Origin: Saccharopolyspora soli
Lineage (GTDB): Bacteria; Actinomycetota; Actinomycetes; Mycobacteriales; Pseudonocardiaceae
Assembly (NCBI RefSeq): GCF_022678645.1
Contig: NZ_JALBWV010000024.1
Span: 57,740-121,739, forward strand
Length of the DNA stretch: 64,000 bases
Reading direction: 5' to 3'
The notes beneath the pieces are model-generated. The model was given only the letters and a program-made list of their open reading frames with translations, searched no databases and was not told where the DNA came from. This document shows, one piece after another, positions 16,936-27,108 of the stretch (position 1 is the stretch's first letter; each line of letters begins with the position of its first letter). Made by a program: the position numbers and the translations under genes.

Positions 16936-18840
16936 TCAGGCGACGGTGCTGCCCGTGCCGTCGCGGCGGCTCTTCTGGGCTCGGGTTCGGCCGCCGAAGA
17001 GGATCGCCGCCGAGTTCACCAGCGCCAGATGGCTGAACGCCTGCGGGAAGTTGCCGGTGAACCGGTGGTCGGCGCCGTCGTACTCCTCGGCGTACAGGCC
17101 CACGTCGTTGGCCAGGCCCACCAGTTCGGCGAACATCCGCTCGGCCTCCTCGCGCCGTCCGCAGTAGGCCAGCGCGTCGACCAACCAGAACGAGCACGCC
17201 AAGAACGCACCTTCTCGGCCCACCAGCCCGTCGACCTCGTGCGGCTGATCAGCAGTGGTGTAGCGGTCCACCAGCACCCCGTCGTGCTGGAGTTCGCGCT
17301 GCACCGCCTCGACGGTGCGCACCACCCGTTCGTCGTCGCCGGGCAGGAAACCGACCGACGGCATCAGCAGCGTGCCCGCGTCCAGCGTGTTTCCGCCGTA
17401 GTACTGGGTGAACGCGCCGAGCTCCGGATTCCAGGCCCGCTTCAGGACTTCGGCGTGCACCGTGTTGCGGATCGCCCGCCAGCGCTTCACCGGTCCGGGC
17501 AAGCCGTCCTCCTCCGCGGCGCGGACCGCCCGGTCGAACGCCACCCACACCATCACGCGGGAATGCGTGAAGTGCCGGTCCGGGCCGCGCACCTCCCACA
17601 ACCCGCGATCCGGTTGCTGCCAGATCTTCTCCAGGTGCCGGAGCATGCCGCGCTGCAACGCCCACGTCTCCTCGCTTTCCGGCAGGCCGCGTTCGCGGGC
17701 CAGGTGCAGCGCGTCCATCACCTCGCCGTAGACGTCGAGCTGGGTCTGCCGGTAGGCGGCGTTGCCGATCCGCACCGGTGCGGTGCCGTGGTAGCCCGGC
17801 AGCCAGTCGGCCTCCCACTCCACCAGGTGCCGTTCGCCGTTGACGCCGTACATGATCTGCAGGTCCCCCGGATCACCCGCGACCGTGCGCACCAGCCACT
17901 CCCGCCAGGCCGTGGCTTCGGTGAGGCAGCCGAAGTCGTCCAGCGCCAGCAGCACCAGGGTGGCGTCGCGCAGCCAGCAGTAGCGGTAGTCCCAGTTCCG
18001 GTTGCCCGGCATGGCTTCCGGCAGGGAACTGGTCGGGGCGGCGATGATCCCGCCGCTCGGCGCGTAGGTCAGCGCCTTGAGGGTGGCCAGCGAGCGGTAC
18101 ACCGCCGCAGCGTGCGGTCCGGTGTAGTTGATCTTCTCGGTCCACTCCCGCCAGAAGTCCTCGCTGTCCTGGATCTCCTGCTCCGGATCCATCGGCGCGG
18201 GCAGCTCCTGCGGGTCCGGAGACCACTGCAGCACCCAGGACAGCCGCTCCCCGGCCCGCACCGTGACCACCAGTTCGTGCGCGCGTTCGTCCACCCGGCG
18301 CTGCGGCAGGATGTCGCCGCGCAGGACCGCGGTGTGCGGACCGGCGATGGCGAGCACGAATTCGTCCAGCACCGGCTCGGTTTCGCGCACCCGCCGCACC
18401 CAGGGCACCGCGTCGCCGTAGGCGAAGCGGACCACCCAGCGGAGCTTGACGTCCACCTCGCCGGAGATCCCTTCGACGGTGCGCACCAGGCACGGTTGGT
18501 CGTGCTGGTTCTTCTCGTGCGGCGGCATGCAGTCGATCAGCCGCAGCACCCCGTCATCGGTGTGGAAGTCCGTCTCCAGCACCAGGGAGTTGTCCCGGTA
18601 CCTGCGGTGCACCTCGCGAACCGGCGCGGTCGGCGCGATCTGCCAGTGGCCGTCCCGGTCGCTGCCCAGCAGCCGGGCGAAGCACGACGGTGCGTCGAAG
18701 CGGGGCAGGCAGAGCCAGTCGATCGAGCCGTCCTTGCCGACCAGCGCGGCCGTGCGCAGGTCGGAGAGCAGGGCGTAGTCCTCGATCGGTCCGGGCCTGC
18801 CGCGCAGCTGATCGCCGGTCACCTTGCCGAGGCTAGGCAC
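16936..18840 (-). CDS. Glycoside hydrolase family 15 protein (trehalase/glucoamylase-like)
   Basis: 634 residues. It has an N-terminal beta-sandwich beginning IEDYALLSDLRTAALVGKDGSIDWLCLPRFDAPSCFA (residues 20-55) and a catalytic (alpha/alpha)6 barrel. GNRNWDYRYCWLRDA near residue 300 and REGAFLACSFWLVDAL near 545 hold the conserved acidic residues. Mycobacterial homologues hydrolyse trehalose; others act on alpha-glucans. No signal peptide, so cytosolic. It is followed downstream by the family C element of the oppositely oriented GGDEF-EAL gene, and preceded by another family C element. Confidence 0.85.
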   Translation of the reverse strand: MPSLGKVTGDQLRGRPGPIEDYALLSDLRTAALVGKDGSIDWLCLPRFDAPSCFARLLGSDRDGHWQIAPTAPVREVHRRYRDNSLVLETDFHTDDGVLRLIDCMPPHEKNQHDQPCLVRTVEGISGEVDVKLRWVVRFAYGDAVPWVRRVRETEPVLDEFVLAIAGPHTAVLRGDILPQRRVDERAHELVVTVRAGERLSWVLQWSPDPQELPAPMDPEQEIQDSEDFWREWTEKINYTGPHAAAVYRSLATLKALTYAPSGGIIAAPTSSLPEAMPGNRNWDYRYCWLRDATLVLLALDDFGCLTEATAWREWLVRTVAGDPGDLQIMYGVNGERHLVEWEADWLPGYHGTAPVRIGNAAYRQTQLDVYGEVMDALHLARERGLPESEETWALQRGMLRHLEKIWQQPDRGLWEVRGPDRHFTHSRVMVWVAFDRAVRAAEEDGLPGPVKRWRAIRNTVHAEVLKRAWNPELGAFTQYYGGNTLDAGTLLMPSVGFLPGDDERVVRTVEAVQRELQHDGVLVDRYTTADQPHEVDGLVGREGAFLACSFWLVDALAYCGRREEAERMFAELVGLANDVGLYAEEYDGADHRFTGNFPQAFSHLALVNSAAILFGGRTRAQKSRRDGTGSTVA

Positions 18841-18867
18841 CGCAGGACACCCTGGCCACCGTTGCGC

Positions 18868-18940
18868 GCGGTGTTCAGAGGGCGCGGAGAGGTTCCGCTA
18901 CCGGCGCCGCCACGCGAACCACTCGGCGCACTCTCTTAAT
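18868..18940. repeat. Intergenic element family C, short copy 3 (minus orientation)
   Basis: Read on the minus strand, this sequence starts at the stop of the gene ending at 18936. It runs GAGTG..GTTCGCGTGGCGGCGCCGGTAGCGGAACCTC, then CTCTGAACACCGCG. It matches the start and end of the copies at 16678 and 26008 but lacks their central hairpin, so it looks like a deletion derivative. Confidence 0.6.
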
Positions 18941-19517
18941 CGTGTTGAGCGGCGGTTTGGATGAGCACGCTGTTCGGGATCACCGCCTGGATCGCGTCGT
19001 GCAGGTTCAGCCCCAGGTCGAGGCCGTCGAGGAGGTCCGGTAGCACTCGACCCGGCACCCGGCGGAATCCCGGCCAGTCCGCTGGAACTCGGGAAGGCGA
19101 GGTGCAGGCCGGGACCAGCTGACTGCCGTCGGACATCTCGGCGGTGTAGAGCATGTCGTCCGCCTCGCTCGTCGCGTAGAGCAGCACCTCGGCGTCGAGC
19201 ACCGCGGCGGGCAGGTCGGATTCCGGTAACTGCCCGGCCGCGATCCGCGCCAGCACCTCTTCCAGCGCGTTGGTCGGTTCCTGCTGATTGGCCGCCAGTT
19301 CGGACGGCTGGTACTGGTCGTTGAACTGGAAGTCCTCGTCGATCTCGCCGTCGGCGTCGATGCGGTAGGCGCCCACCACACCTTCCGGCGGCACCTCCGC
19401 GTCGCCGTCGGCGTAGCCGGGATCGGCGATGTACAGCCAGCTGTTGGGGTTCTGCTTGGCGTGCTCCCGCATTTCGTCGGTGATCGGCGGGGTGCGGCGG
19501 TGGGCGGGCTGCGACAT
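18936..19517 (-). CDS. Type VII secretion system-associated protein (SseB-like domain)
   Basis: 193 residues. The N-terminal half has the typical text HRRTPPITDEMREHAKQNP, SWLYIADPGYAD and VVGAYRIDADGEIDEDFQFNDQY. The C-terminal half is an SseB-like domain (AAVLDAEVLLYATSEADDMLY ... VPACTSPSRVPADWPGFRRV). In Streptomyces and relatives this combination is annotated as a type VII secretion-associated protein encoded near ESX components. No ESX genes occur here, so the assignment rests on family resemblance only. Cytosolic; biochemical role unknown. Confidence 0.6.
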   Translation of the reverse strand: MSQPAHRRTPPITDEMREHAKQNPNSWLYIADPGYADGDAEVPPEGVVGAYRIDADGEIDEDFQFNDQYQPSELAANQQEPTNALEEVLARIAAGQLPESDLPAAVLDAEVLLYATSEADDMLYTAEMSDGSQLVPACTSPSRVPADWPGFRRVPGRVLPDLLDGLDLGLNLHDAIQAVIPNSVLIQTAAQHD

Positions 19518-19678
19518 CGGGACTCCGTGGTCGTGGTCGGGCGCCCCGCGGATGCCGAGCGCGCTTTCGAGGGTGCCAGCCGCCGGAGTGTGTCCAGTGG
19601 ACGGTCCCGGACCAACCGTTCCGAGGTGCCGTTCCGTCCATTGCAGGGGGAGACTGGTCGTGGGGAAGGGAGGCGGCG

Positions 19679-20101
19679 ATGATCGGTCAGCGAGAAGCGT
19701 TGCGGATGTTCGGGTGTGAGGTTTTCGATCCGGAAGGTCAGCGGATCGGCATCGTCGGCCAACTGTTCATCGACGACGACACCGAGCAACCCGCCTGGAT
19801 AACCGTCCAAACTGGACTCTTCGGTACGAACGAGAGCTTCGTGCCGCTGGAGGGGGCGGCCTTCGACGGCGACACGCTCACCGTGGCGGTGGGCAAGGAA
19901 GCGGTCCGGCACGCACCTCGGGTCAGCCTGCACCAGGGCGATCTGCCGCTGGAGCAGGAACGCGCGCTGTACCTGTACTACGGAACCGCGTACGGCGTCG
20001 CGCCCTCCGGCGCCGAGTCGGTCGACGAGAGCAGTGATATCGAGCCCGAATACGTCGAAGCCGTCCGCCTGAAGTTGCGACGCTGGGTAGCTGCCACCTG
20101 A
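19679..20101 (+). CDS. PRC-barrel domain protein
   Basis: 140 residues. The N-terminal about 80 residues form a PRC-barrel (CEVFDPEGQRIGIVGQLFIDDDTEQPAWITVQTGLFGTNESFVPL), the small beta-barrel used in RNA processing factors and photosynthetic reaction centres. An acidic, less ordered C-terminus follows. In actinobacteria such stand-alone proteins are often stress-related and uncharacterised. It is divergent from the type VII-associated gene. GGGAGGCGGCG precedes the ATG. Confidence 0.75.
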   Translation: MIGQREALRMFGCEVFDPEGQRIGIVGQLFIDDDTEQPAWITVQTGLFGTNESFVPLEGAAFDGDTLTVAVGKEAVRHAPRVSLHQGDLPLEQERALYLYYGTAYGVAPSGAESVDESSDIEPEYVEAVRLKLRRWVAAT

Positions 20102-20341
20102 ACCGGTAAACCGCCCAGAAGTGATTAATTGCCACGCCCGCCGGGATTTCTCGGCGGGCATGGTTTTGCCTGCTCATTCCCGGTAAGAAACCCAGAGCTG
20201 GGAATTCGTTCACCCCTCCGTCCGATTGTGTGGCGACAAGTCGCCAACATCACCCGGACGAGTGTTTTCCCTGGTTACGTTCCGGCGTGAAACACCTTCG
20301 CTCGGCCCCACCCGAGCGAATTTGAACGGAGGAGGGGACAC

Positions 20342-21514
20342 ATGAGGAAGCTGCTCTACGGCACCGGGGCAGGCGTTGCCGCAGCGGCGCTCGTGTTCGC
20401 CGGAGCACCGGCTGGCGCGCAGCCGCATTTCGAGTTGGCACCGCTGACCCTGCACCCCCAGGCGCAGGCGCAGGACACGGCTGACGTCTACATCGTCAAC
20501 CTGAAGGACGGCATCGCGCCGCAGGGCGTAGCCGAAGAGCTCGGCGTGCAGGCACGCCACGTCTACAACAAGAGCATCAACGGGTTCTCGGCGAAGCTGA
20601 CCCCCGAACAGCTCGACAGCATCCGGGCCAACGGCAAGGTCGAGAACATCTCGCAGAGCTACAAGGTTGAGGTCGAACCGTCGACCGCGCCCAAGGCCGT
20701 CAGCTCGTGGGGCCTGGACCGGCTCGACCAGCCGGCCCTGCCGCTGGACGACACCTACGCCCCGGCTGGCACCGGTGAGGGCGTCACCGCCTACATCATC
20801 GACACCGGCATCGACCCGTCGCACCCCGACTTCGGCGGCCGGGCCGAGATCGGCTTCGACGCCACCGGCGGCGACGGTCAGGACGCCCACGGTCACGGCA
20901 CGCACGTCGCCGGGACCATCGGCAGCAACACCTACGGGGTGGCCAAGGGCGTCCACCTGGTCGGTGTGCGGGTGCTCGACGCCAACGGCAGCGGCACCAC
21001 CGAGCAGGTCGTGTCCGGCATGGACTGGGTCGCGCAGAACCACCAGGGCCCGTCGGTGGCGAACATGTCGCTGGGCGGCCCGAAGGACCCGGCGATGGAC
21101 GAGGCCGCGACCAACCTGGTCAACAGCGGTGTGTTCCTCGCGGTGGCGGCCGGTAATGAAAGTCAGGACGCCGAGAACGTCTCCCCGGCCAGCGCGGAGG
21201 GCGTGTTCACCACCGCCGCGTCGGACAACACGGACACCGCGGCCGATTTCAGCAACTTCGGCGCCACCGTCGAGGGCTACGCCCCCGGCGTGGACATCGT
21301 GTCGACCGTGCCCGGTGGTGGCACCGAGACGATGAGCGGTACCTCGATGGCCAGCCCGCACGTGGCTGGTGTCGGTGCGCTGTTCCTGGCGGCCAACCCG
21401 GACGCGGCTCCCGCGGACGTGATCACCGCGCTGCAGGGCCAGGCGGCCACCGGCGTCATCCAGGGCGCTCCGGAGGGCACCATCGCCGACCTGCTGCAGA
21501 TCGGCGACCTCTGA
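20342..21514 (+). CDS. Secreted subtilisin-like serine protease (S8)
   Basis: 390 residues: signal peptide (1-27, cleavage after AGA), an inhibitor I9 propeptide (about 48-110, [13 protein letters not shown] ... [16 protein letters not shown]) and an S8 catalytic domain. The triad is complete: Asp154 in IIDTGID, His185 in [10 protein letters not shown], Ser335 in [12 protein letters not shown]; the oxyanion Asn lies in AVAAGNES. Calcium-type loops are usual in this class. It ends about 15 residues after the last core helix, without a C-terminal add-on. GGAGGAGGGG sits 6 nt before the ATG. A GC-rich hairpin follows the stop. Confidence 0.93.
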   Translation: MRKLLYGTGAGVAAAALVFAGAPAGAQPHFELAPLTLHPQAQAQDTADVYIVNLKDGIAPQGVAEELGVQARHVYNKSINGFSAKLTPEQLDSIRANGKVENISQSYKVEVEPSTAPKAVSSWGLDRLDQPALPLDDTYAPAGTGEGVTAYIIDTGIDPSHPDFGGRAEIGFDATGGDGQDAHGHGTHVAGTIGSNTYGVAKGVHLVGVRVLDANGSGTTEQVVSGMDWVAQNHQGPSVANMSLGGPKDPAMDEAATNLVNSGVFLAVAAGNESQDAENVSPASAEGVFTTAASDNTDTAADFSNFGATVEGYAPGVDIVSTVPGGGTETMSGTSMASPHVAGVGALFLAANPDAAPADVITALQGQAATGVIQGAPEGTIADLLQIGDL

Positions 21515-21575
21515 TCCGTTGAGGACCTGTCGCCGAACTCGTTTTGCGAGGCGGCGCGGGTGAGCAGTGCAAGAT

Positions 21576-21607
21576 GCGGGCCCTTCCTGGCAACGGGGAG
21601 GGCCCGC
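21576..21607 (+). terminator. Subtilase terminator hairpin
   Basis: GCGGGCCCTTCC (21576-21587) pairs with GGAGGGCCCGC (21597-21607) around a short loop, 62 nt after the protease stop. The stretch just before it (GAACTCGTTTTGCGAGGCGGCGCGGGT) faintly resembles the start of family C elements. Confidence 0.7.
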
Positions 21608-21809
21608 GTGCTGCCAGCTGCTGCATTCGGGGGACGTCGGGACGCCGCCGAACGGGGTCAATCGAAGGTCGATCAGCTCGATCCTGCGAAAGTCGGTTCC
21701 AGCGATCGTTCCCGGTGGAATACGTTGCCAATCACGGGGGTGTTCAGTGTCCCCTGCGGGACCGGTTTCCGAATCGGTACTGCCAGGGCACATCGAGGAG
21801 GGGTGTGCC

Positions 21810-22610
21810 GTGCTACCCGGATACACCGAGGAGCTGACACAACCGTCGGCCGAGGTCGACGAGCCAGCCAGGGACACCGCCGCCACGGAGCCGCTCACCG
21901 AGCGGTCCGTGCAGGCGCAGGTCGCGTCAGTGGCACGCGCCGCTCGTGCCCAGTCGGGCAGCGGGGGCGTTCTGCAGGTCGTGCACGGTGCCAAGCGGGT
22001 CGGCTGGGCGGCGTACGAACTGCAGCGCAACGCGACGCAACTGGTCCAGGGGGTGGCGAAGCCGCCGTACGTGACGACCGGACCGCTGGACTCGCTGGAA
22101 TCCCGCAAGCTCGCCGAAGGCGTCCAGTACCAGGTGCTCTACGACCGGTCCGCGCTGGCGCGGCCGCCGCAGCTGGACATCACCACCAAGCTGGTCGCGA
22201 TGGGCGAGCAGGCGCGGGTGATCCACGTGGCGCCGACCAAACTGATCATGGTGGACAACGAGATCGCGCTGCTGCCGCTGACCGTGAGCGAGACCTCGGT
22301 GGAGAGCGCGGTCGTGGTGCGCAGCTCGGCGATGCTGGCGGCGATCGCCCGGATCTTCGAGGACCTGTGGCGCTTCGCCGCCCCGTTCACCGCGGACCAG
22401 GACCTCTCGGGCACCGAGCTGCAGCCCACCGAGGAGGAGCGGTGGATCCTGTCGCTGCTGGCCTCCGGCGCCACGGACGACACGATCGGTCGGCTGATGG
22501 GCTTCAGCGCCCGCACCGCGCACCGCCGGGTGCGGGAGCTGATCTCGCGATTGGGCGTGGAAACCCGCTTCCAGGCGGGCATGCAAGCGGTCAAGCTCGG
22601 CTGGCTGTGA
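21810..22610 (+). CDS. LuxR-family transcriptional regulator
   Basis: 266 residues. The C-terminal about 60 residues are a LuxR/GerE helix-turn-helix: LQPTEEERWILSLLASGATDDTIGRLMGFSARTAHRRVRELISRLGV. The N-terminal part has a TrmB/PLD-like sensor texture (GVQYQVLYDRSAL ... GEQARVIHVAPTKLIMVDNEIALLPL), as in many actinobacterial orphan regulators. The start is the GTG at 21810, with GAGGAGGGG 6 nt upstream. An in-frame GTG at 21747 with a GGGGG tract is a possible longer start. No cognate kinase is nearby and there is no receiver Asp pocket. The ligand is unknown. Confidence 0.8.
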   Translation: MLPGYTEELTQPSAEVDEPARDTAATEPLTERSVQAQVASVARAARAQSGSGGVLQVVHGAKRVGWAAYELQRNATQLVQGVAKPPYVTTGPLDSLESRKLAEGVQYQVLYDRSALARPPQLDITTKLVAMGEQARVIHVAPTKLIMVDNEIALLPLTVSETSVESAVVVRSSAMLAAIARIFEDLWRFAAPFTADQDLSGTELQPTEEERWILSLLASGATDDTIGRLMGFSARTAHRRVRELISRLGVETRFQAGMQAVKLGWL

Positions 22611-22652
22611 GCGGTTGGCCCGTTGCCAGGCGCGTTTTCGTAGGCTTCGGGC

Positions 22653-23042
22653 ATGGCTGGTCGACGTGCCGTTGATCCCGGTGAAGTGCGCGAGGCCGTC
22701 GCGGCTGTGCGGTCGTGGCTGGAGGATGCCGCGCAGCAGCCCGCGCGTGCCGAACTCGCCGCCGCCGTGCGGTTGAGCTTGCGGACGTTGGAGCAGGTCG
22801 CGCCGGGCAACAGCGTCGAGGTGCGGGTGCCGCCGTTCGCGGCGGTGCAGTGCGTGGCCGGTCCGCGGCATACCCGCGGCACCCCGCCCAACGTCGTCGA
22901 GACCGACGCGCGCACCTGGCTGCTGCTGGCGACCGGGCGGCTCGGCTGGGCCGAGGCGGTCGAGCGGGGCAAGCTCACCGCTTCCGGCTCCCGCTCGGAC
23001 GTTTCGCAGTGGTTGCCGCTGGTGCGCGTCGACAACCTGTGA
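22653..23042 (+). CDS. Sterol-carrier-like small protein (Rv0807-type)
   Basis: 129 residues. The conserved text VEVRVPPFAAVQCVAGPRHTRGTPPNVVETDARTWLLLATGRLGWAEAVERGKLTASG matches the sterol carrier family protein that sits directly upstream of purF in mycobacteria and other actinobacteria. SCP-2-like folds bind lipids, but no ligand is known for this group. It has no signal or membrane segment. The constant position next to purF suggests a conserved, still unexplained link. Confidence 0.8.
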   Translation: MAGRRAVDPGEVREAVAAVRSWLEDAAQQPARAELAAAVRLSLRTLEQVAPGNSVEVRVPPFAAVQCVAGPRHTRGTPPNVVETDARTWLLLATGRLGWAEAVERGKLTASGSRSDVSQWLPLVRVDNL

Positions 23043-23128
23043 TCATTTCAGCACGCTGCGTGGATGATCGGCCGGGCGATGAGATGGCCAACACGTAGCT
23101 GGGCGGCCTTCGGCCGGTTGCCTGCTGT

Positions 23129-23144
23129 TTACACTGAGGTGTAA
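23129..23144. promoter_or_regulatory. Palindrome TTACAC-TGAG-GTGTAA upstream of purF
   Basis: A perfect 6-bp inverted repeat 30 nt before the purF GTG. It also contains a -10-like TACACT (23130-23135). It could be the purF promoter, an operator, or both; no purine repressor is encoded here. Confidence 0.4.
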
Positions 23145-23173
23145 CTCCGGCTCCGTCCTCCAGGGAGTTCTCG

Positions 23174-24763
23174 GTGGTCACCGACCGGCCCGAACCGGCA
23201 AGCGCAAGCACGCGAACGGATCTCTCCAACCTTGAGCGGGACATCCCCCACGAGGAATGCGGCGTCTTCGGGGTGTGGGCCCCAGGTGAAGAGGTCGCCA
23301 AGCTGAGCTTCTACGGGATCTTCGCCCTCCAGCACCGCGGCCAGGAAGCCGCTGGCATCGCCGTCGGCGACGGCTCGCAGGTGCTCGTCTACAAGGACCT
23401 GGGCCTGGTCAGCCAGGTGTTCACCGAGCAGACCCTGGCGTCGCTGCGCGGCCACGTCGCCGTCGGCCACGCCCGGTACTCGACCACCGGCGGCGGCAGC
23501 TGGGAGAACGCCCAGCCGACCTTCCGCACCACCGCCACCGGCAGCGGACTGGCCCTCGGCCACAACGGCAACCTGGTCAACACCGCCGAACTGCTGGACC
23601 AGGTCATCGCCGAAGGCGTGGACACGGTCGCAGCCAACACGTCTTCCCCGGCCAATGGTTGCGAGCGCGCCACCAGCGACTCCGACCTGGTGACCGGCCT
23701 GCTCGCCGCACGCGCCACCGACAAGGGCATCGAGCAGGCCGCGATGGAGCTGTTCCCGACGTTGCGCGGTGCTTTCTCGATGGTCTTCTGCGACGAGCAG
23801 ACCCTCTACGCGGTCCGCGATCCGCAGGGCGTCCGGCCGCTGGTGCTCGGTCGGCTGGAACGCGGCTGGGTGGTGGCCAGCGAGACGGCCGCGCTGGACA
23901 TCGTCGGCGCGTCGTTCGTCCGCGAGGTCGAGCCCGGTGAGCTGCTGGCCATCGACGAGAACGGGCTGCGCTCCCAGCACTTCGCCAGCCCCAAGCCGAA
24001 GGGCTGCATCTTCGAGTACGTCTACTTGGCCCGCCCGGACACCACCATCTCGGGTCGCTCGGTGCACGGCACCCGCGTCGAGATCGGCCGTCGGCTGGCC
24101 AAGGAACACCCGGTCGACGCCGACCTGGTGATCCCGGTCCCGGAGTCCGGCACGCCCGCCGCGATCGGCTACGCGCAGGCTTCCGGCATCCCCTACGGCA
24201 GCGGCCTGGTGAAGAACTCCTACGTCGGCCGCACCTTCATCCAACCCTCGCAGACCATCCGGCAGCTGGGCATCCGGCTGAAGCTGAACCCGCTGCGCGA
24301 GGTGATCCGCGGCAAGCGGCTGGTCGTGGTGGACGACTCGATCGTGCGCGGCAACACCCAGCGCGCGCTGGTCCGGATGCTGCGCGAGGCCGGTGCCATC
24401 GAGGTGCACGTCCGGATCGCCTCGCCGCCGGTGAAGTGGCCGTGCTTCTACGGCATCGACTTCGCCTCCCGCGCCGAGCTGATCGCCAACGGCCTAGACC
24501 TGGACGGGGTGCGCCGTTCCATCGGCGCGGACAGCCTCGGCCACGTGTCGCTGGACGGGCTGGTCGCGGCCACCGAGCAGCCCCGAACCCGGCTGTGCGC
24601 GGCGTGCTTCGACGGCGACTACCCGATTCCGCTGCCCGATGACGCCCGGATCGGCAAGTACCTGCTGGAGGGCCGCAACGGGTCCGAACGCGGCGTCGCG
24701 GGACCGGCCGAACCGGTGCTGCCCAGCAGCTACGGCGCGGCGGATGCGCTGCGACGGCCCTGA
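23174..24763 (+). CDS. purF: Amidophosphoribosyltransferase PurF
   Basis: Commits PRPP to purine synthesis by making phosphoribosylamine from PRPP and glutamine. The 529-residue protein has an about 28-residue propeptide ending before the catalytic Cys in HEECGVFGVW. The Ntn glutaminase domain follows, then the PRPP-binding motif LVVVDDSIVRGNT near residue 395. Cysteines in KGCIFEYVY, WPCFYGID and CAACFDGDYP are those that ligate the 4Fe-4S cluster in Bacillus-type enzymes. The GTG start follows AGGGAG. purM follows 131 nt downstream. Confidence 0.96.
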   Translation: MVTDRPEPASASTRTDLSNLERDIPHEECGVFGVWAPGEEVAKLSFYGIFALQHRGQEAAGIAVGDGSQVLVYKDLGLVSQVFTEQTLASLRGHVAVGHARYSTTGGGSWENAQPTFRTTATGSGLALGHNGNLVNTAELLDQVIAEGVDTVAANTSSPANGCERATSDSDLVTGLLAARATDKGIEQAAMELFPTLRGAFSMVFCDEQTLYAVRDPQGVRPLVLGRLERGWVVASETAALDIVGASFVREVEPGELLAIDENGLRSQHFASPKPKGCIFEYVYLARPDTTISGRSVHGTRVEIGRRLAKEHPVDADLVIPVPESGTPAAIGYAQASGIPYGSGLVKNSYVGRTFIQPSQTIRQLGIRLKLNPLREVIRGKRLVVVDDSIVRGNTQRALVRMLREAGAIEVHVRIASPPVKWPCFYGIDFASRAELIANGLDLDGVRRSIGADSLGHVSLDGLVAATEQPRTRLCAACFDGDYPIPLPDDARIGKYLLEGRNGSERGVAGPAEPVLPSSYGAADALRRP

Positions 24764-24778
24764 GAATTCGTTCGGAGA

Positions 24779-24819
24779 ACCCTGAGAATCGCGCTGATTG
24801 CGCTCTCCGGGGTTAGCTG
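24779..24819. terminator. Possible hairpin between purF and purM
   Basis: AACCC-t-GAGA (24779-24787) can pair with TCTC-cg-GGGTT (24808-24816), with an inner GCGC/GCGC. The stem is interrupted, so it may be an attenuating structure rather than a strong terminator. Confidence 0.35.
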
Positions 24820-24894
24820 TCGGCGCGTAGCGTTGTCCGTGCTACACATGCGCGTCCAGCGAATCGCAAATCGCACTTAGATGTGGAGCCAGTC

Positions 24895-26007
<1,113 letters not shown>

Positions 26008-26215
26008 GCGAGTTCGCGGGTTGGTTTGCGTGGCGGTGCGGGTGGCGGAACCTCAGAGGTTTTCTCGTCTCCGGGGTCCCCGACATCATGTATGTCCGAT
26101 ACACCACGCGAGAAAGCCTCTGAGAACCCGCGGCGGTGCAAGCTGCGAGGGTGGGAGGAAGCGGCTGCCGCCGCTTGCCTGACGACCACCTCGACACACC
26201 AATCCGCGGCCCTCT
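26008..26215. repeat. Intergenic element family C, copy 2 (complete)
   Basis: A roughly 200-nt element starting at the purM stop. CTCAGAGGTTTTCTCG (about 26054-26069) pairs with CGAGAAAGCCTCTGAG (about 26108-26123) at 15 of 16 positions plus a G-U. This encloses TGTAT-GTCCG-ATACA. Outside the stem lie GCGGTGCGGGTGGCGGAACC and GAACCCGCGGCGGTGC. It shares these blocks with 16678-16870. Confidence 0.75.
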
Positions 26216-26677
26216 AAGAGGCTGGTTTTCGCAGCCCGGCAAGCGAAACCTCGGATGCCCCGGAAGCCGCGTCGTGAAATCTCTGATCGCGGCCGGGAAT
26301 CCTGCGGGGCGCTCGGCCGTTGAATGAGTAGCTGGCGTGCGCGCGTGCCCCCGGGCTCCAACTACTGCCTGCTGGGAATACCGTTCGGCTGGAGCCCAGC
26401 AGCGCCACCCGCCGAGAGGCGGCCCGCGCGCGCCAGCCCTTTCGCGCTTCAGGTGGCCGGGAACGACCTTCGAATCGGATCTTGTCCGGCTGGTGGTGCA
26501 CAGACGTGAGTGGCGTCGCCGGTGGCTCCGGCAACGCCACTCACGAGTGCTCCTCCTATGTGGGACTTGCGAACCGTCAACCCCACCCGCTCATGCACAT
26601 CGGGTCAGACGACGACTCCGACGCACCTCGCCATCGAGCGAACAGCGTTCATCCGCCGCCCTCGGTGGAGATGTGCT
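26216..26677. other. Non-coding stretch between element C and the DUF3073 gene
   Basis: About 460 nt without a convincing gene; open frames on both strands lack coding bias or homology. GGTTTTCGCAGCCCGG..GCGAAACCTCGG near 26223-26255 looks like a badly diverged start of another family C element. It also holds the strong hairpin at 26505-26545. Confidence 0.5.
26505..26545 (-). terminator. Hairpin terminator (CGTGAGTGGCGT stem)
   Basis: CGTGAGTGGCGT (26505-26516) pairs perfectly with ACGCCACTCACG (26534-26545); an inner GCCGG/CCGGC tightens it. It lies about 130 nt downstream of the leftward DUF3073 gene. Its CGTGAGTG arm resembles family B hairpins at 28949 and 44579. Confidence 0.7.
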
Positions 26678-26866
26678 TCAACGTCGGTCGTAGTCGTAGT
26701 CGTCGTACCCGTCGTCGCGCGAGTCATCGCGGTCCTCCCTGGACCACTCGCCGGACTCCGAGACGGACAGCTCGCGCTGCAACGCCTCGATGTCCATGGC
26801 GGGGGAACTGTACTTAAGCTCGCGGGCCACCTTCGTCTGCTTGGCCTTAGCCCGGCCGCGCCCCAT
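26678..26866 (-). CDS. DUF3073 small protein (Rv0810c-type)
   Basis: 62 residues. MGRGRAKAKQTKVARELKY at the N-terminus is the DUF3073 signature, followed by an acidic Arg/Asp/Tyr tail (REDRDDSRDDGYDDYDYDRR). The basic head and acidic tail suggest a nucleic-acid or ribosome-associated protein, but no function is known. The start is the ATG at 26866, with GAGGGGG upstream. It lies downstream of purM on the opposite strand, as in mycobacteria. Confidence 0.85.
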   Translation of the reverse strand: MGRGRAKAKQTKVARELKYSSPAMDIEALQRELSVSESGEWSREDRDDSRDDGYDDYDYDRR

Positions 26867-27108
26867 GGCTCGACCCCCTCGCACAGGGTTGCGGGGCGGA
26901 CAGGGGAATGTCGGCCCCGCATGATCTCGACAACTTTTCCTGTAACTACCGTACCGTGTCGAGGCGGTTCAACGCGACGTGGTGCCAGGACTGAGTGGAC
27001 GTGTCTTGGGTGACGTGGCACTCGCCCGCCTCGATCATGCCCGTTGGCAGCTGTTTCGCACCGACGCGGCTTGAGCCAACCGCAGCGGTTCGCCCGCCGC
27101 ATGACACC

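Noticed and set aside
16753..18939. A 728-codon open frame on the + strand
   Set aside because: It is antisense to the GH15 gene; long opposite-strand frames arise from third-position GC bias, and its translation has no family character.
23101..23120. GGCCTTCGGCC hairpin before purF as a terminator
   Set aside because: The stem is only 4 bp with a short loop and no further support.
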